Shown in pieces: positions 1 through 5,742 of a stretch of 7,421 bases of DNA. The DNA is taken from contig WFOX01000170.1 in NCBI GenBank assembly GCA_015487905.1, positions 1 through 7,421 on the forward strand, read 5' to 3'. The notes under the pieces are model-generated. The model saw only the letters and a program-made list of their open reading frames with translations, did not search any database and was not told where the DNA came from. Each line of letters starts with the position of its first letter. Within the stretch, counting starts at the first letter, position 1. The translations under genes were made by a program, and so were the position numbers. The DNA is from Mariprofundales bacterium (lineage in GTDB: Bacteria; Pseudomonadota; Zetaproteobacteria; Mariprofundales; S012-25).

Positions 1-1532
1 AAGATCATGCAGTAGTTCGGCTCCTGGGCCGTGCGCCAAAGCGCCCACGCAAACGGCTCCGCAGCCGCCCATTGGCGCGCGGAGGCGTGGTCGTGCACGA
101 GCTTCACGAATAAAGCGTGCAATGCAGAAGCATGCAGCCAAGGGTCCTCTATCGCCCGCGCCATGCCTTGGATGAACTTCTCGGAGCGCAGCGGTGCCGA
201 AAACGCTTGTTCCATCTGCGCGGCGGCGCGCGCCTCATGCGCCGCCACCATTACCGCGGCAAGCGCAGGCACAAACCATGCTGCGCGCGCAAGGGCATGT
301 TCTTTCCGCGCAGACACGCCCGAGGACGGCCAAACGCCGGCGGCGGCAAGCGCGAACACGAACCAAAAAAACGGCTGCGCTGCAGAAACCGAGACAAGTC
401 CGTGCGCGGCGATGGCCGCGACGATCAAAAACGGGGCCGTGCTTGCGTCATCAGGATCCTTTGCAAGCGCCCATGCTTTGCGCAAAAGCGCGCCGATCAG
501 CCACATCGCGCCCGCAAGCCCGAACATACCCGCTTCCGCCATCGCTTGCAGCACCCAGTTGTGGGCATAGGCATGCGCGCCTACGACGCGATTGGCAACC
601 GAGGCAAACCACGGATGGGCGGCAAGCACCTTTTCCAAGGCATCGGCGCCATGCGCAGCAAGCCCACCCCAGCCCACGCCCCAAAGCGGATGGGAGAGAA
701 ACACCTGCCAGCTCAACAGCCAAATCATCAGGCGCCCACCGAAGCTGCCCGGCGTCATCGCGCGCGTGGGCGCCGCCCCGACACCGTGGCCTAGATGCTC
801 TACGACAAACGCAAGCGCAACCCCTAGCGCAAGCGCCAAAAACCAAAGAATCGCTGCACGCAAACGCGCCTTGCGCGCAAAAAACAGCGCAAGCGCAATC
901 ACGAAAAGCAGCGTGAGAAACCCGCTGCGGCTTCCCGTCCACCAAACCCCGCCGATGAGCACGGCTGCAATGAGCATCGGCCCCCAAGCGCGGCCGCGCG
1001 CAAGCGAAGGCGCAAGGACACTGAGCCCCACCACGAACAACAACGCCTGCCAGTTGGGTTGCTTAAGCGCACCGCCGCGCCCACCGGCAACCGCCTGCCA
1101 AACGGGATCGTGCCACCACGCCGATGCAAACAGCAACAAGGCATGCACGAGCAAAGGCGCCACCCATGCAAGGCGCCAAGCCGGATCGCGCCAAAGCCGA
1201 TCGCCTTGCACGCGCGCGAGCGCAAACGCAAGCCAGGCAAGCACGAGCAATGCGCCCCAGCGCAGCGTCCGTTCCGGTGCGCGCGCTTCATCCCATAGCA
1301 GCACCGCCAACGACGGCATCACCAAAAGCGCCGGCACAAGCCATGCGCGCATGCCCATCCATGAGTTTGCGATGTGCGCAGCGCGCCAGATGGCGGCAGC
1401 GACAAGAAACAAGGCTGCCGTGCCCCAAAAAAACAAAATGCCGCCCGCGATGGAAACGGGAAGAACAATCGGAAACAGAAAGGCCCATCCCAGCACGAGG
1501 GCAGCGCTGCGGGCTTGGGCCTGGGCGTTCAT
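1..1532 (-). CDS. pglL: PglL-like pilin O-oligosaccharyltransferase (Wzy_C / O-antigen ligase superfamily), 3' end cut by window
   Basis: The frame is open from the ATG at 1532 to the window edge (510 codons, no stop), so the C-terminus is missing. The product is a polytopic membrane protein with hydrophobic segments spread over about residues 11-430. Family landmarks are GGALKQPN (153-160), which resembles the G-x-L-x-Q-P-N stretch of PglL enzymes; SRSG (201-204); a GRLMIW...HPLWGVGWG block (266-289); and HAYAHNWVLQAMAEAG (320-335), the periplasmic-loop His motif of Wzy_C proteins. Enzymes of this family transfer a lipid-linked glycan en bloc to Ser/Thr of periplasmic proteins, classically type IV pilin. 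The start directly abuts the stop of the upstream pilin (TAGATG) and has no strong ribosome site, so translational coupling is likely. That position fits a pilin-modifying enzyme such as PglL or TfpO. An O-antigen polymerase or WaaL ligase is the alternative; the pilin context and the QPN motif favour PglL. Confidence 0.8.
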   Translation of the reverse strand, partial: MNAQAQARSAALVLGWAFLFPIVLPVSIAGGILFFWGTAALFLVAAAIWRAAHIANSWMGMRAWLVPALLVMPSLAVLLWDEARAPERTLRWGALLVLAWLAFALARVQGDRLWRDPAWRLAWVAPLLVHALLLFASAWWHDPVWQAVAGGRGGALKQPNWQALLFVVGLSVLAPSLARGRAWGPMLIAAVLIGGVWWTGSRSGFLTLLFVIALALFFARKARLRAAILWFLALALGVALAFVVEHLGHGVGAAPTRAMTPGSFGGRLMIWLLSWQVFLSHPLWGVGWGGLAAHGADALEKVLAAHPWFASVANRVVGAHAYAHNWVLQAMAEAGMFGLAGAMWLIGALLRKAWALAKDPDDASTAPFLIVAAIAAHGLVSVSAAQPFFWFVFALAAAGVWPSSGVSARKEHALARAAWFVPALAAVMVAAHEARAAAQMEQAFSAPLRSEKFIQGMARAIEDPWLHASALHALFVKLVHDHASARQWAAAEPFAWALWRTAQEPNYCMI

Positions 1533-1967
1533 CTAAAGGACTTGCCCGCCCCAGCCGCTGATCGTCGTCGTGGTTTCGCTTTGTGCCTTGATGTGCGGAT
1601 TGCTTACGCGTTTGTAGAAGATTCCCTCGTCGTCCGATCCCGCGCCGAACTCGCGGTTCGTGCCCTTCGCGCCCGTAAAAGCCGCATAGCGATCGCTCGT
1701 GGCATTCACGCAATAGCCCACGCCTTTGGAGACGTGCTTGGTGCCGTTGAACAGCCACGCAGGCCCTTGCCCACAGCCTTGATCAGAATATCTTCCCTCG
1801 GAGGCAAACTCTGCTTCTTCCGCCGTCATGATATTGCGCAGGTCATTAAGCGCCGAGGCCTCCATCGCCTCTTCGCGATAACGCCAAAATTCCTGAATCC
1901 CGATAGTCGCTAAAATCCCTATAATAGTGATGACGATCATCAGCTCAATGAGCGTAAAGCCTCGCAT
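1533..1967 (-). CDS. Second type IV pilin-like protein (minor or alternative pilin)
   Basis: This is a 144-residue class III prepilin. It has a three-residue leader MRG followed by FTLIELMIVITIIGILATIG, the hydrophobic assembly helix with Phe1 and Glu5 of the mature form. An in-frame TAA directly precedes the ATG, so no upstream start is possible and the leader really is Met-Arg-Gly. Mature residue 22 is Gln, where type IV pilins nearly always have Pro. Cys65 and Cys86 could form a disulfide. The tail contains a Ser/Thr-rich patch (QSETTTTIS, 129-137). It shares DLRNIMTAEEA and YAAFTG with the upstream pilin, so the two are diverged tandem paralogues. The start lies just beyond a strong terminator and is preceded by GGGGGGCTAA, so lower expression than the first pilin is likely. 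A minor pilin, an alternative major pilin or a pseudopilin are all possible; the exact role is not settled. Confidence 0.85.
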   Translation of the reverse strand: MRGFTLIELMIVITIIGILATIGIQEFWRYREEAMEASALNDLRNIMTAEEAEFASEGRYSDQGCGQGPAWLFNGTKHVSKGVGYCVNATSDRYAAFTGAKGTNREFGAGSDDEGIFYKRVSNPHIKAQSETTTTISGWGGQVL

Positions 1968-1977
1968 TTAGCCCCCC

Positions 1978-2010
1978 AAAAAACATGGCCGCGGCATAGC
2001 GCCGCGGCCA
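1978..2010 (-). terminator. Intrinsic terminator after the first pilin gene
   Basis: On the minus strand a perfect 10-bp stem, TGGCCGCGGC pairing with GCCGCGGCCA around a five-base GCTAT loop (2010-1986), is followed by TG and six T residues (1983-1978). This is a textbook Rho-independent terminator. It begins 27 bases after the pilin stop codon, and the next pilin starts 10 bases beyond its T-tract. It should therefore limit, but perhaps not abolish, transcription into the second pilin and pglL. Confidence 0.9.
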
Positions 2011-2012
2011 AG

Positions 2013-2041
2013 ACTATACTTTTCGAGGAAGACAACATCAA
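2013..2041 (-). promoter_or_regulatory. Possible sigma-70-type promoter for second pilin and pglL
   Basis: The minus strand shows TTGATG (2041-2036, 4 of 6 matches to TTGACA), a 17-base spacer, and TATAGT (2018-2013, 5 of 6 matches to TATAAT). The -35 element overlaps the stop codon of the first pilin. The predicted start, near 2006, falls inside the first arm of the following terminator hairpin. Transcripts starting there would lack part of that arm. This is a prediction from consensus matching only; a chance match is quite possible. Confidence 0.35.
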
Positions 2042-2529
2042 AGCGGATTCCAGCCAGTAGGCACGCTCACACCCGACTGCCCCTTCGCATCTGCATCGGG
2101 CGTCTTGCCTGCCGCTGGGTTGGTCCAAGCGATCTTGCCAGTGCTATCACCGCCATACACGCGATCGCCATTCTTATGGCCAGTAAACGCCGCATATGCA
2201 GTCCCTGAGGCATTAATGTTTGCAATCGCGCCCACATTTTTGGACAACTTCGCATCCAAGTTCACAGCCTGCAGTTTCCCATTCACATAACCTTGCGGGT
2301 TCGTCACCGGGCCAGGGCCCGACGAGGCTGCAAACTTCGCGTAGGTCTGCATATCGGCATATGTGGCTTCTTCCGCCGTCATGATGTTGCGCAGATCGCT
2401 TTCCGCAGCCGCGTTGTATGCCTTCGTGCGATACTTCGCGAACTGCGGAATCGCGATCGCCGCCAAGATACCGATAATCGCGATCACGATCATCAGCTCA
2501 ATCAACGTGAAGCCTTTGCTGCTTCGCAT
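2038..2529 (-). CDS. pilA: Type IV pilin, probable major subunit (PilA)
   Basis: This is a 163-residue prepilin. It has a short leader MRSSKG, then the class III (type IVa) helix FTLIELMIVIAIIGILAAIA with Phe1, Glu5, Gly14 and Pro22 in place, so PilD would cleave after Gly6 and methylate Phe1. The mature protein is about 157 residues. It contains no cysteine, so it lacks the C-terminal disulfide loop of many gammaproteobacterial pilins. A low-complexity Ala/Ser/Pro stretch (AASSGPGPV, 67-75) resembles the kind of region modified by PglL enzymes in Neisseria. The start is fixed by AGGAGGAGG four bases upstream. A sigma-54-type promoter, an mRNA 5' hairpin and a downstream terminator all point to strong, regulated, largely monocistronic expression, as expected of the main pilus fibre subunit. 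Pili of this class serve twitching, adhesion and DNA uptake; which applies here cannot be told. Confidence 0.92.
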   Translation of the reverse strand: MRSSKGFTLIELMIVIAIIGILAAIAIPQFAKYRTKAYNAAAESDLRNIMTAEEATYADMQTYAKFAASSGPGPVTNPQGYVNGKLQAVNLDAKLSKNVGAIANINASGTAYAAFTGHKNGDRVYGGDSTGKIAWTNPAAGKTPDADAKGQSGVSVPTGWNPL

Positions 2530-2533
2530 GAGT

Positions 2534-2542
2534 CCTCCTCCT
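2534..2542 (-). promoter_or_regulatory. Strong ribosome binding site of pilA
   Basis: AGGAGGAGG lies four bases before the pilA ATG, giving two overlapping GGAGG cores, one with a 7-base spacing. It is the strongest Shine-Dalgarno sequence seen here and fits high expression of the pilin. It also rules out other starts for the gene. Confidence 0.85.
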
Positions 2543-2559
2543 GCATCGTGGATTGGATT

Positions 2560-2578
2560 GCGCCCTCACCGAGGGCAC
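2560..2578 (-). other. Hairpin at the predicted 5' end of the pilA mRNA
   Basis: The minus strand reads GTGCCCTC-GGT-GAGGGCGC: an 8-bp stem with one T-G wobble and a three-base loop. No T-run follows, so it is not an intrinsic terminator. The sigma-54 promoter at 2588-2604 predicts transcription starting at about 2577, so the hairpin would be the first element of the mRNA. Terminal stem-loops of this kind are known to protect messages from 5'-end-dependent decay. That role is inferred here. Confidence 0.6.
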
Positions 2579-2587
2579 CTAAGGGTG

Positions 2588-2604
2588 AGCAAACGCCATG
2601 CCAA
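2588..2604 (-). promoter_or_regulatory. Sigma-54 (RpoN) type promoter of pilA
   Basis: The minus strand reads TTGGCATGGCGTTTGCT. This matches the -24/-12 consensus YTGGCACGrNNNTTGCW at every defined position except one (T for C), with the required ten bases between GG and GC. The predicted start is near 2577, giving a 5' leader of about 48 bases before the pilA ATG. Sigma-54 with the PilS-PilR two-component system controls pilA in Pseudomonas and several other bacteria, so the position makes biological sense. Confidence 0.82.
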
Positions 2605-2643
2605 TCTTGGCTGCCGCAATCGCAGCAATCTTCCTCCTGCACC

Positions 2644-2680
2644 TGACGCATTTCGTCCATGCAGGTGACGAAAATCGTCA
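2644..2680. promoter_or_regulatory. Tandem dyad sites, candidate PilR-like activator binding region
   Basis: Two inverted repeats share the half-site layout TGACG-N5-CGTC. The first, at 2644-2657, is followed by C where full symmetry would need A. The second, at 2666-2680, is perfect and extends to an 8-bp palindrome (2664-2682). Their centres, 2651 and 2673, are 22 bp apart, two helical turns, and lie at about -74 and -96 from the predicted start. This is the usual arrangement for a sigma-54 enhancer-binding protein. The upstream dyad covers the comM stop codon. Binding by PilR itself is inferred. Confidence 0.55.
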
Positions 2681-4177
2681 CCTTGCCCATGCATCCTCCC
2701 GATACCCAAGCGCCTCGGCGAGATGCCGCGCATGCACCCTCTCTTCGCCTTCCAAGTCCGCGATCGTGCGCGCCACGCGCAGCACGCGATGGTAGGCGCG
2801 CGCGGACAGCGCCAGGCGCTCCATCGCCGCGCGCAATAAGCGCTCACCCTCGGCATCGGGCCTTGCCACGCGCGCAAGCTCTTGCGGCGTGAGCTCCGCA
2901 TTGAGCTTGCCTTGCCGCATGCGCTGACGGTTGCGCGCGGCCTCCACGCGCCTGCGCACCTGAGCGGAAGGCTCGCCTCGCTGCATGGCAAGCAACGATT
3001 CCCGCTCCACCGCAGGCACGAACACGCGCAAATCCACGCGATCCAAAAGCGGCCCGGATAGGCGCTGCTGGTAGCGGCGCACGGCGGCAGGCGCGCAGCG
3101 GCAGGGCTTGCGCGGATCGCCCCAATGACCGCAGGGGCAAGGATTCGCCGCCGCAACGAGCTGAAATCGCGCCGGAAACCGCACCGAGACCTTCGCGCGC
3201 GCAATGCGCACTTCACCCGATTCCAATGGCTCGCGCAATGTTTCCAACACGCGCGGGCGAAACTCGGGCAGCTCGTCCAAAAACAGCACGCCCCGATGCG
3301 CAAGCGAAACCTCCCCCGGCCGCGGCGTGTTGCCGCCGCCTACGATGGCCGCATCCGAAGCCGTGTGGTGCGGCGCCCGAAAGGGCGGATTTGCATCCAA
3401 CGGCGAGCGCGCGATGCCCGCAACGGAATGAATGCGCGCCACCTCAAGCCGCTCGTCCTCCGCAAGCGGCGGCAAAATGCCGGGAAGGCGTTGCGCGAGC
3501 ATCGTTTTGCCCGCACCGGGCGGGCCAATGAAAAGCAAGTGATGACCGCCTGCAGCCGCAATCTCCAACGCCCTGCGTGCATGCTCTTGGCCGTGCACAT
3601 CGGCGAGATCCGCAACGGCGCGCGCTTCATGAAGCGGCCGCGGCGCCGCCCATTGCAACTCCTCTTCCCCGCGCAGATGCCGCACAAGCGCCAAAAGCGT
3701 GGGGCATGCGCGCGCTTTGACCCTCGGGATCACGGCACAGGCCGCGGCGTCGTCAGGAGCGGCCCAGACCTCCGCACAGCCCATTTCCTTGGCGAACATG
3801 CCAAGCGCAAGCGCCCCGCGCACGGGACGGATACGGGCATCCAACGCAAGCTCGCCGAAGGCGAGCACCTCTTGCAGCCGATCGCTTGCGGGCAAGGCCC
3901 CTGCTGCCGCCATCACACCAAGCGCAATCGGAAGATCAAAGTGCGCGCCTTCCTTGCGCCGATCCGCAGGAGCAAGATTGACGACGATGGGGCGAGGCGG
4001 AAGCTCAAAGCCAATCGCATGCAGGGCTGCGCGCACGCGCTCCTTGGCTTCTTTGACGCTGGCCTCGGCCAAGCCCACGATCGTCCAGCCAGGCAACCCC
4101 CGCCCGAGCTGCACCTCCACCTCCACGGGCTCCGCAGTAAGCCCCACGAGCGCAGCCGAAACAAGCCGCGCCTGCAT
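2678..4177 (-). CDS. comM: ComM/YifB family Mg-chelatase-like AAA+ ATPase
   Basis: The product has 499 residues, the normal length for the family. The order is an N-terminal Lon-protease-like/ChlI domain (about 20-140), then the Mg-chelatase AAA+ core with Walker A GPPGAGKT (218-225), Walker B VLFLDE (297-302) and the family Cys motif NPCPCG...CRC (346-361). The C-terminal Mg-chelatase domain spans about 400-495. Characterised ComM is a hexameric helicase that promotes branch migration when incoming DNA integrates during natural transformation; it is not a true Mg chelatase. The start overlaps the ubiK stop (TGATG) with GAGGG a few bases upstream. It is the last gene of the compact operon and is followed at once by the type IV pilin genes, which also serve DNA uptake in many bacteria. 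All key ATPase residues are intact. Confidence 0.93.
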   Translation of the reverse strand: MQARLVSAALVGLTAEPVEVEVQLGRGLPGWTIVGLAEASVKEAKERVRAALHAIGFELPPRPIVVNLAPADRRKEGAHFDLPIALGVMAAAGALPASDRLQEVLAFGELALDARIRPVRGALALGMFAKEMGCAEVWAAPDDAAACAVIPRVKARACPTLLALVRHLRGEEELQWAAPRPLHEARAVADLADVHGQEHARRALEIAAAGGHHLLFIGPPGAGKTMLAQRLPGILPPLAEDERLEVARIHSVAGIARSPLDANPPFRAPHHTASDAAIVGGGNTPRPGEVSLAHRGVLFLDELPEFRPRVLETLREPLESGEVRIARAKVSVRFPARFQLVAAANPCPCGHWGDPRKPCRCAPAAVRRYQQRLSGPLLDRVDLRVFVPAVERESLLAMQRGEPSAQVRRRVEAARNRQRMRQGKLNAELTPQELARVARPDAEGERLLRAAMERLALSARAYHRVLRVARTIADLEGEERVHARHLAEALGYREDAWAR

Positions 4178-4422
4178 CAGCCCTCGGCGTGCGTGTCCTC
4201 CAATGCGGCCACGCGGCGCTCCAACTCCGCAAGCTCCTTGCGCGTTTTCTCCAGCAGCGCGCGCGTGACCTCAAACTCCTCGCGCGTGACGAGATCCAGC
4301 GCATCCAAAGCCCGCGCGATGGCCGCGCGCGCCTCCGCCTCAGCACCCGCGCGGATCTCGCCGATGAGCTTGAGCGCCGCCACGATGCGCTCGGCCGCTT
4401 CGTCAATCCACTTTGCGCTCAT
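4177..4422 (-). CDS. ubiK: Ubiquinone biosynthesis accessory factor UbiK (BMFP/YqiC family)
   Basis: This is a small protein of 81 residues, starting at the ATG at 4422 behind AAGGGGGCGAGC. The N-terminal half is an amphipathic Ala-rich helix. The second half (about 46-75) has the family pattern VTREEFEVTRALLEKTRKEL followed by AELERRVAALE, a C-terminal coiled coil that trimerises in studied homologues. UbiK helps the soluble ubiquinone-biosynthesis complex in aerobic conditions, with UbiJ and the hydroxylases, and binds lipid. The gene overlaps ubiX by 20 bases and comM by one base. Proximity of this family to yifB/comM is known from other proteobacteria, and here it also directly follows another ubiquinone gene, ubiX. 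An earlier ATG at 4506 would add residues unlike the family and lies wholly inside ubiX, so it was not used. Confidence 0.85.
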   Translation of the reverse strand: MSAKWIDEAAERIVAALKLIGEIRAGAEAEARAAIARALDALDLVTREEFEVTRALLEKTRKELAELERRVAALEDTHAEG

Positions 4423-5023
4423 GCTCGCCCCCTTGCCACACGATCTTTTTGCCTGCGTGTTGCATGCCCAACTGCGCCAAGATGCGCTCCACGACGAAAT
4501 CCACAAGCTCCTCCAGCCGCTCCGGGCGATGGTAAAAGCCCGGCGCTGCGGGAAGCACGCAAGCGCCCGCGCGCGCCGCGCGCAGCATGTTTTCCAAGTG
4601 AATCACGGAAAGCGGCGTTTCGCGCGGCACGAGCACGAGCGGAAAGCCCTCCTTGAGCGCGACATCGGCCGCGCGCTCAATCAGATTACCGGAAATCCCT
4701 TGCGCGATGCGCGCAAGCGTGCCCATGGAGCACGGCACCACGGCCATTGCCCGCGGCGCGGAAGAACCTGAGGCGCAAGGCGCATGCCAATCTTCTTCGC
4801 CCCAGCAATGCACGAACCGAACATCTATGCCGCGCGTGCGAAGCACCTGCTGCCAATCGGATGGGCGATCCGGCAACACAAGCCCTTCCTCTTCGGCCAG
4901 CACTACGCGCGCGGCCTTGGAGACGATCAAATGCGTTTCCACGCGGGCCTGCGTAAGCCGCATGAGCAAGCGCAGCCCATACACCGCGCCGGAAGCGCCC
5001 GTGATGGCAAGCGTCATGCGCAT
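4403..5023 (-). CDS. ubiX: Flavin prenyltransferase UbiX
   Basis: The product has 206 residues from the ATG at 5023, which overlaps the lptB stop (TGATG). A second ATG two codons later (5017) is an equally possible start. UbiX joins dimethylallyl phosphate to FMN, making the prenylated flavin used by the decarboxylase UbiD in ubiquinone synthesis. Family motifs are complete: the FMN-binding ITGASGAVYG (7-16), PCSMGTLA (97-104), IAQGISGNLIERAADVALKE (106-125) and the strongly conserved LVPRETPLSVIHLENML (131-147). A Lys-rich tail follows the conserved part. The gene sits where rpoN often follows lptB. UbiX-like Pad1 decarboxylase partners have the same fold, but the ubiK neighbour favours the ubiquinone role. 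Confidence 0.94.
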   Translation of the reverse strand: MRMTLAITGASGAVYGLRLLMRLTQARVETHLIVSKAARVVLAEEEGLVLPDRPSDWQQVLRTRGIDVRFVHCWGEEDWHAPCASGSSAPRAMAVVPCSMGTLARIAQGISGNLIERAADVALKEGFPLVLVPRETPLSVIHLENMLRAARAGACVLPAAPGFYHRPERLEELVDFVVERILAQLGMQHAGKKIVWQGGEHERKVD

Positions 5024-5742
5024 CACATCGCAAACCGTTCGCCAAGATAGAGCTTGCGCGCGCGCGGATCCTCGGCCACCTCGCGCGGCGTGCCTTCCAC
5101 GAGAATGCGTCCCTCCGCCATAAGATACGCGCGATCGCAAATCGTGAGTGTGTCGCGCACATTGTGATCGGTGATGAGGATGCCAAGCCCCCTGGCCGCA
5201 AGCTCGCGCACGAGGCTTTGAATGTCCTCCACCGCAATCGGATCCACGCCCGCAAACGGCTCATCCAGCATGAGCACGCGCGGCTCAGCAGCCAGCGCCC
5301 GCGCGATCTCGGTGCGGCGGCGCTGGCCGCCTGAGAGCGTATAGGCGGGCTGGTGCTGCACGGCCTCCAGCCCGAACTCCACGAGCAAGGCTTCCAAGCG
5401 TTCCTCCTGCTGCGCGCGGGATAGCCCCCGCGCTTCAAGCGCCACGAGGATGTTGTCGCGCACGCTGAGCTTGCGAAATACGCTGGCTTCTTGCGGAAGA
5501 TACCCAAGACCCTTTTGCGCACGCAGGTGCATTGGAAGGCGGCTGATGTCTTCTTCCCCCAATCGCACCGCGCCTGCATCGGGCTGCACAAGCCCAGCGA
5601 TCATGGAGAAGCAGGTGGTTTTGCCCGCCCCGTTGGGCCCAAGCAGCCCCACCACCTCGCCTGCATCCACCCTCAAGCTCACCTCCGCCACCACGGCGCG
5701 GCCGCGATACCGCTTCGTAAGCCGCTCGGCCACGAGCTTCAC
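5023..5742 (-). CDS. lptB: LPS export ABC transporter ATP-binding protein LptB
   Basis: This 239-residue cytoplasmic ATPase drives LPS extraction from the inner membrane with LptF and LptG. All ABC motifs are present: Walker A GPNGAGKT (35-42), Q-loop (Gln84), signature LSGGQ (136-140) followed by RRRTEIARAL, Walker B VLMLDE (156-161), and the switch His193 in ITDHNVRDT. The C-terminal YLGERF matches the LptB tail and separates it from the similar LivF/LivG ATPases. It starts with GTG, overlapping the lptA TGA (GTGA). The ribosome site is weak, so coupling to lptA is likely. lptF and lptG are not in the window, which is normal since they usually lie elsewhere. Confidence 0.96.
   Translation of the reverse strand: MKLVAERLTKRYRGRAVVAEVSLRVDAGEVVGLLGPNGAGKTTCFSMIAGLVQPDAGAVRLGEEDISRLPMHLRAQKGLGYLPQEASVFRKLSVRDNILVALEARGLSRAQQEERLEALLVEFGLEAVQHQPAYTLSGGQRRRTEIARALAAEPRVLMLDEPFAGVDPIAVEDIQSLVRELAARGLGILITDHNVRDTLTICDRAYLMAEGRILVEGTPREVAEDPRARKLYLGERFAM

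Noticed and set aside
1..1500. Long plus-strand open frames (for example 31-570 and 592-1536) opposite the membrane protein gene
   Set aside because: They are Ala/Arg/Ser-rich shadow translations of a GC-rich gene with no recognisable domain. The minus-strand frame is continuous and carries Wzy_C motifs.
2664..2682. Perfect hairpin GGTGACGA-TTT-TCGTCACC at the comM stop, considered as an intrinsic terminator
   Set aside because: No T-run follows on either strand. It is better explained as a protein-binding dyad, matching a second dyad 22 bp away, though a weak or Rho-assisted transcript end is not excluded.
3125..4771. 548-codon plus-strand frame opposite comM, ubiK and ubiX
   Set aside because: It spans three well-identified minus-strand genes, is rich in Arg/Ala/His, and has no recognisable motif. 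It is a composition artefact of GC-rich DNA.
4403..5140. Longer ubiX start at 5140
   Set aside because: It would add 39 Arg/Gly-rich residues lying inside lptB. The family N-terminus begins at MTLAITGASGA, and the TGATG joint with lptB supports 5023.
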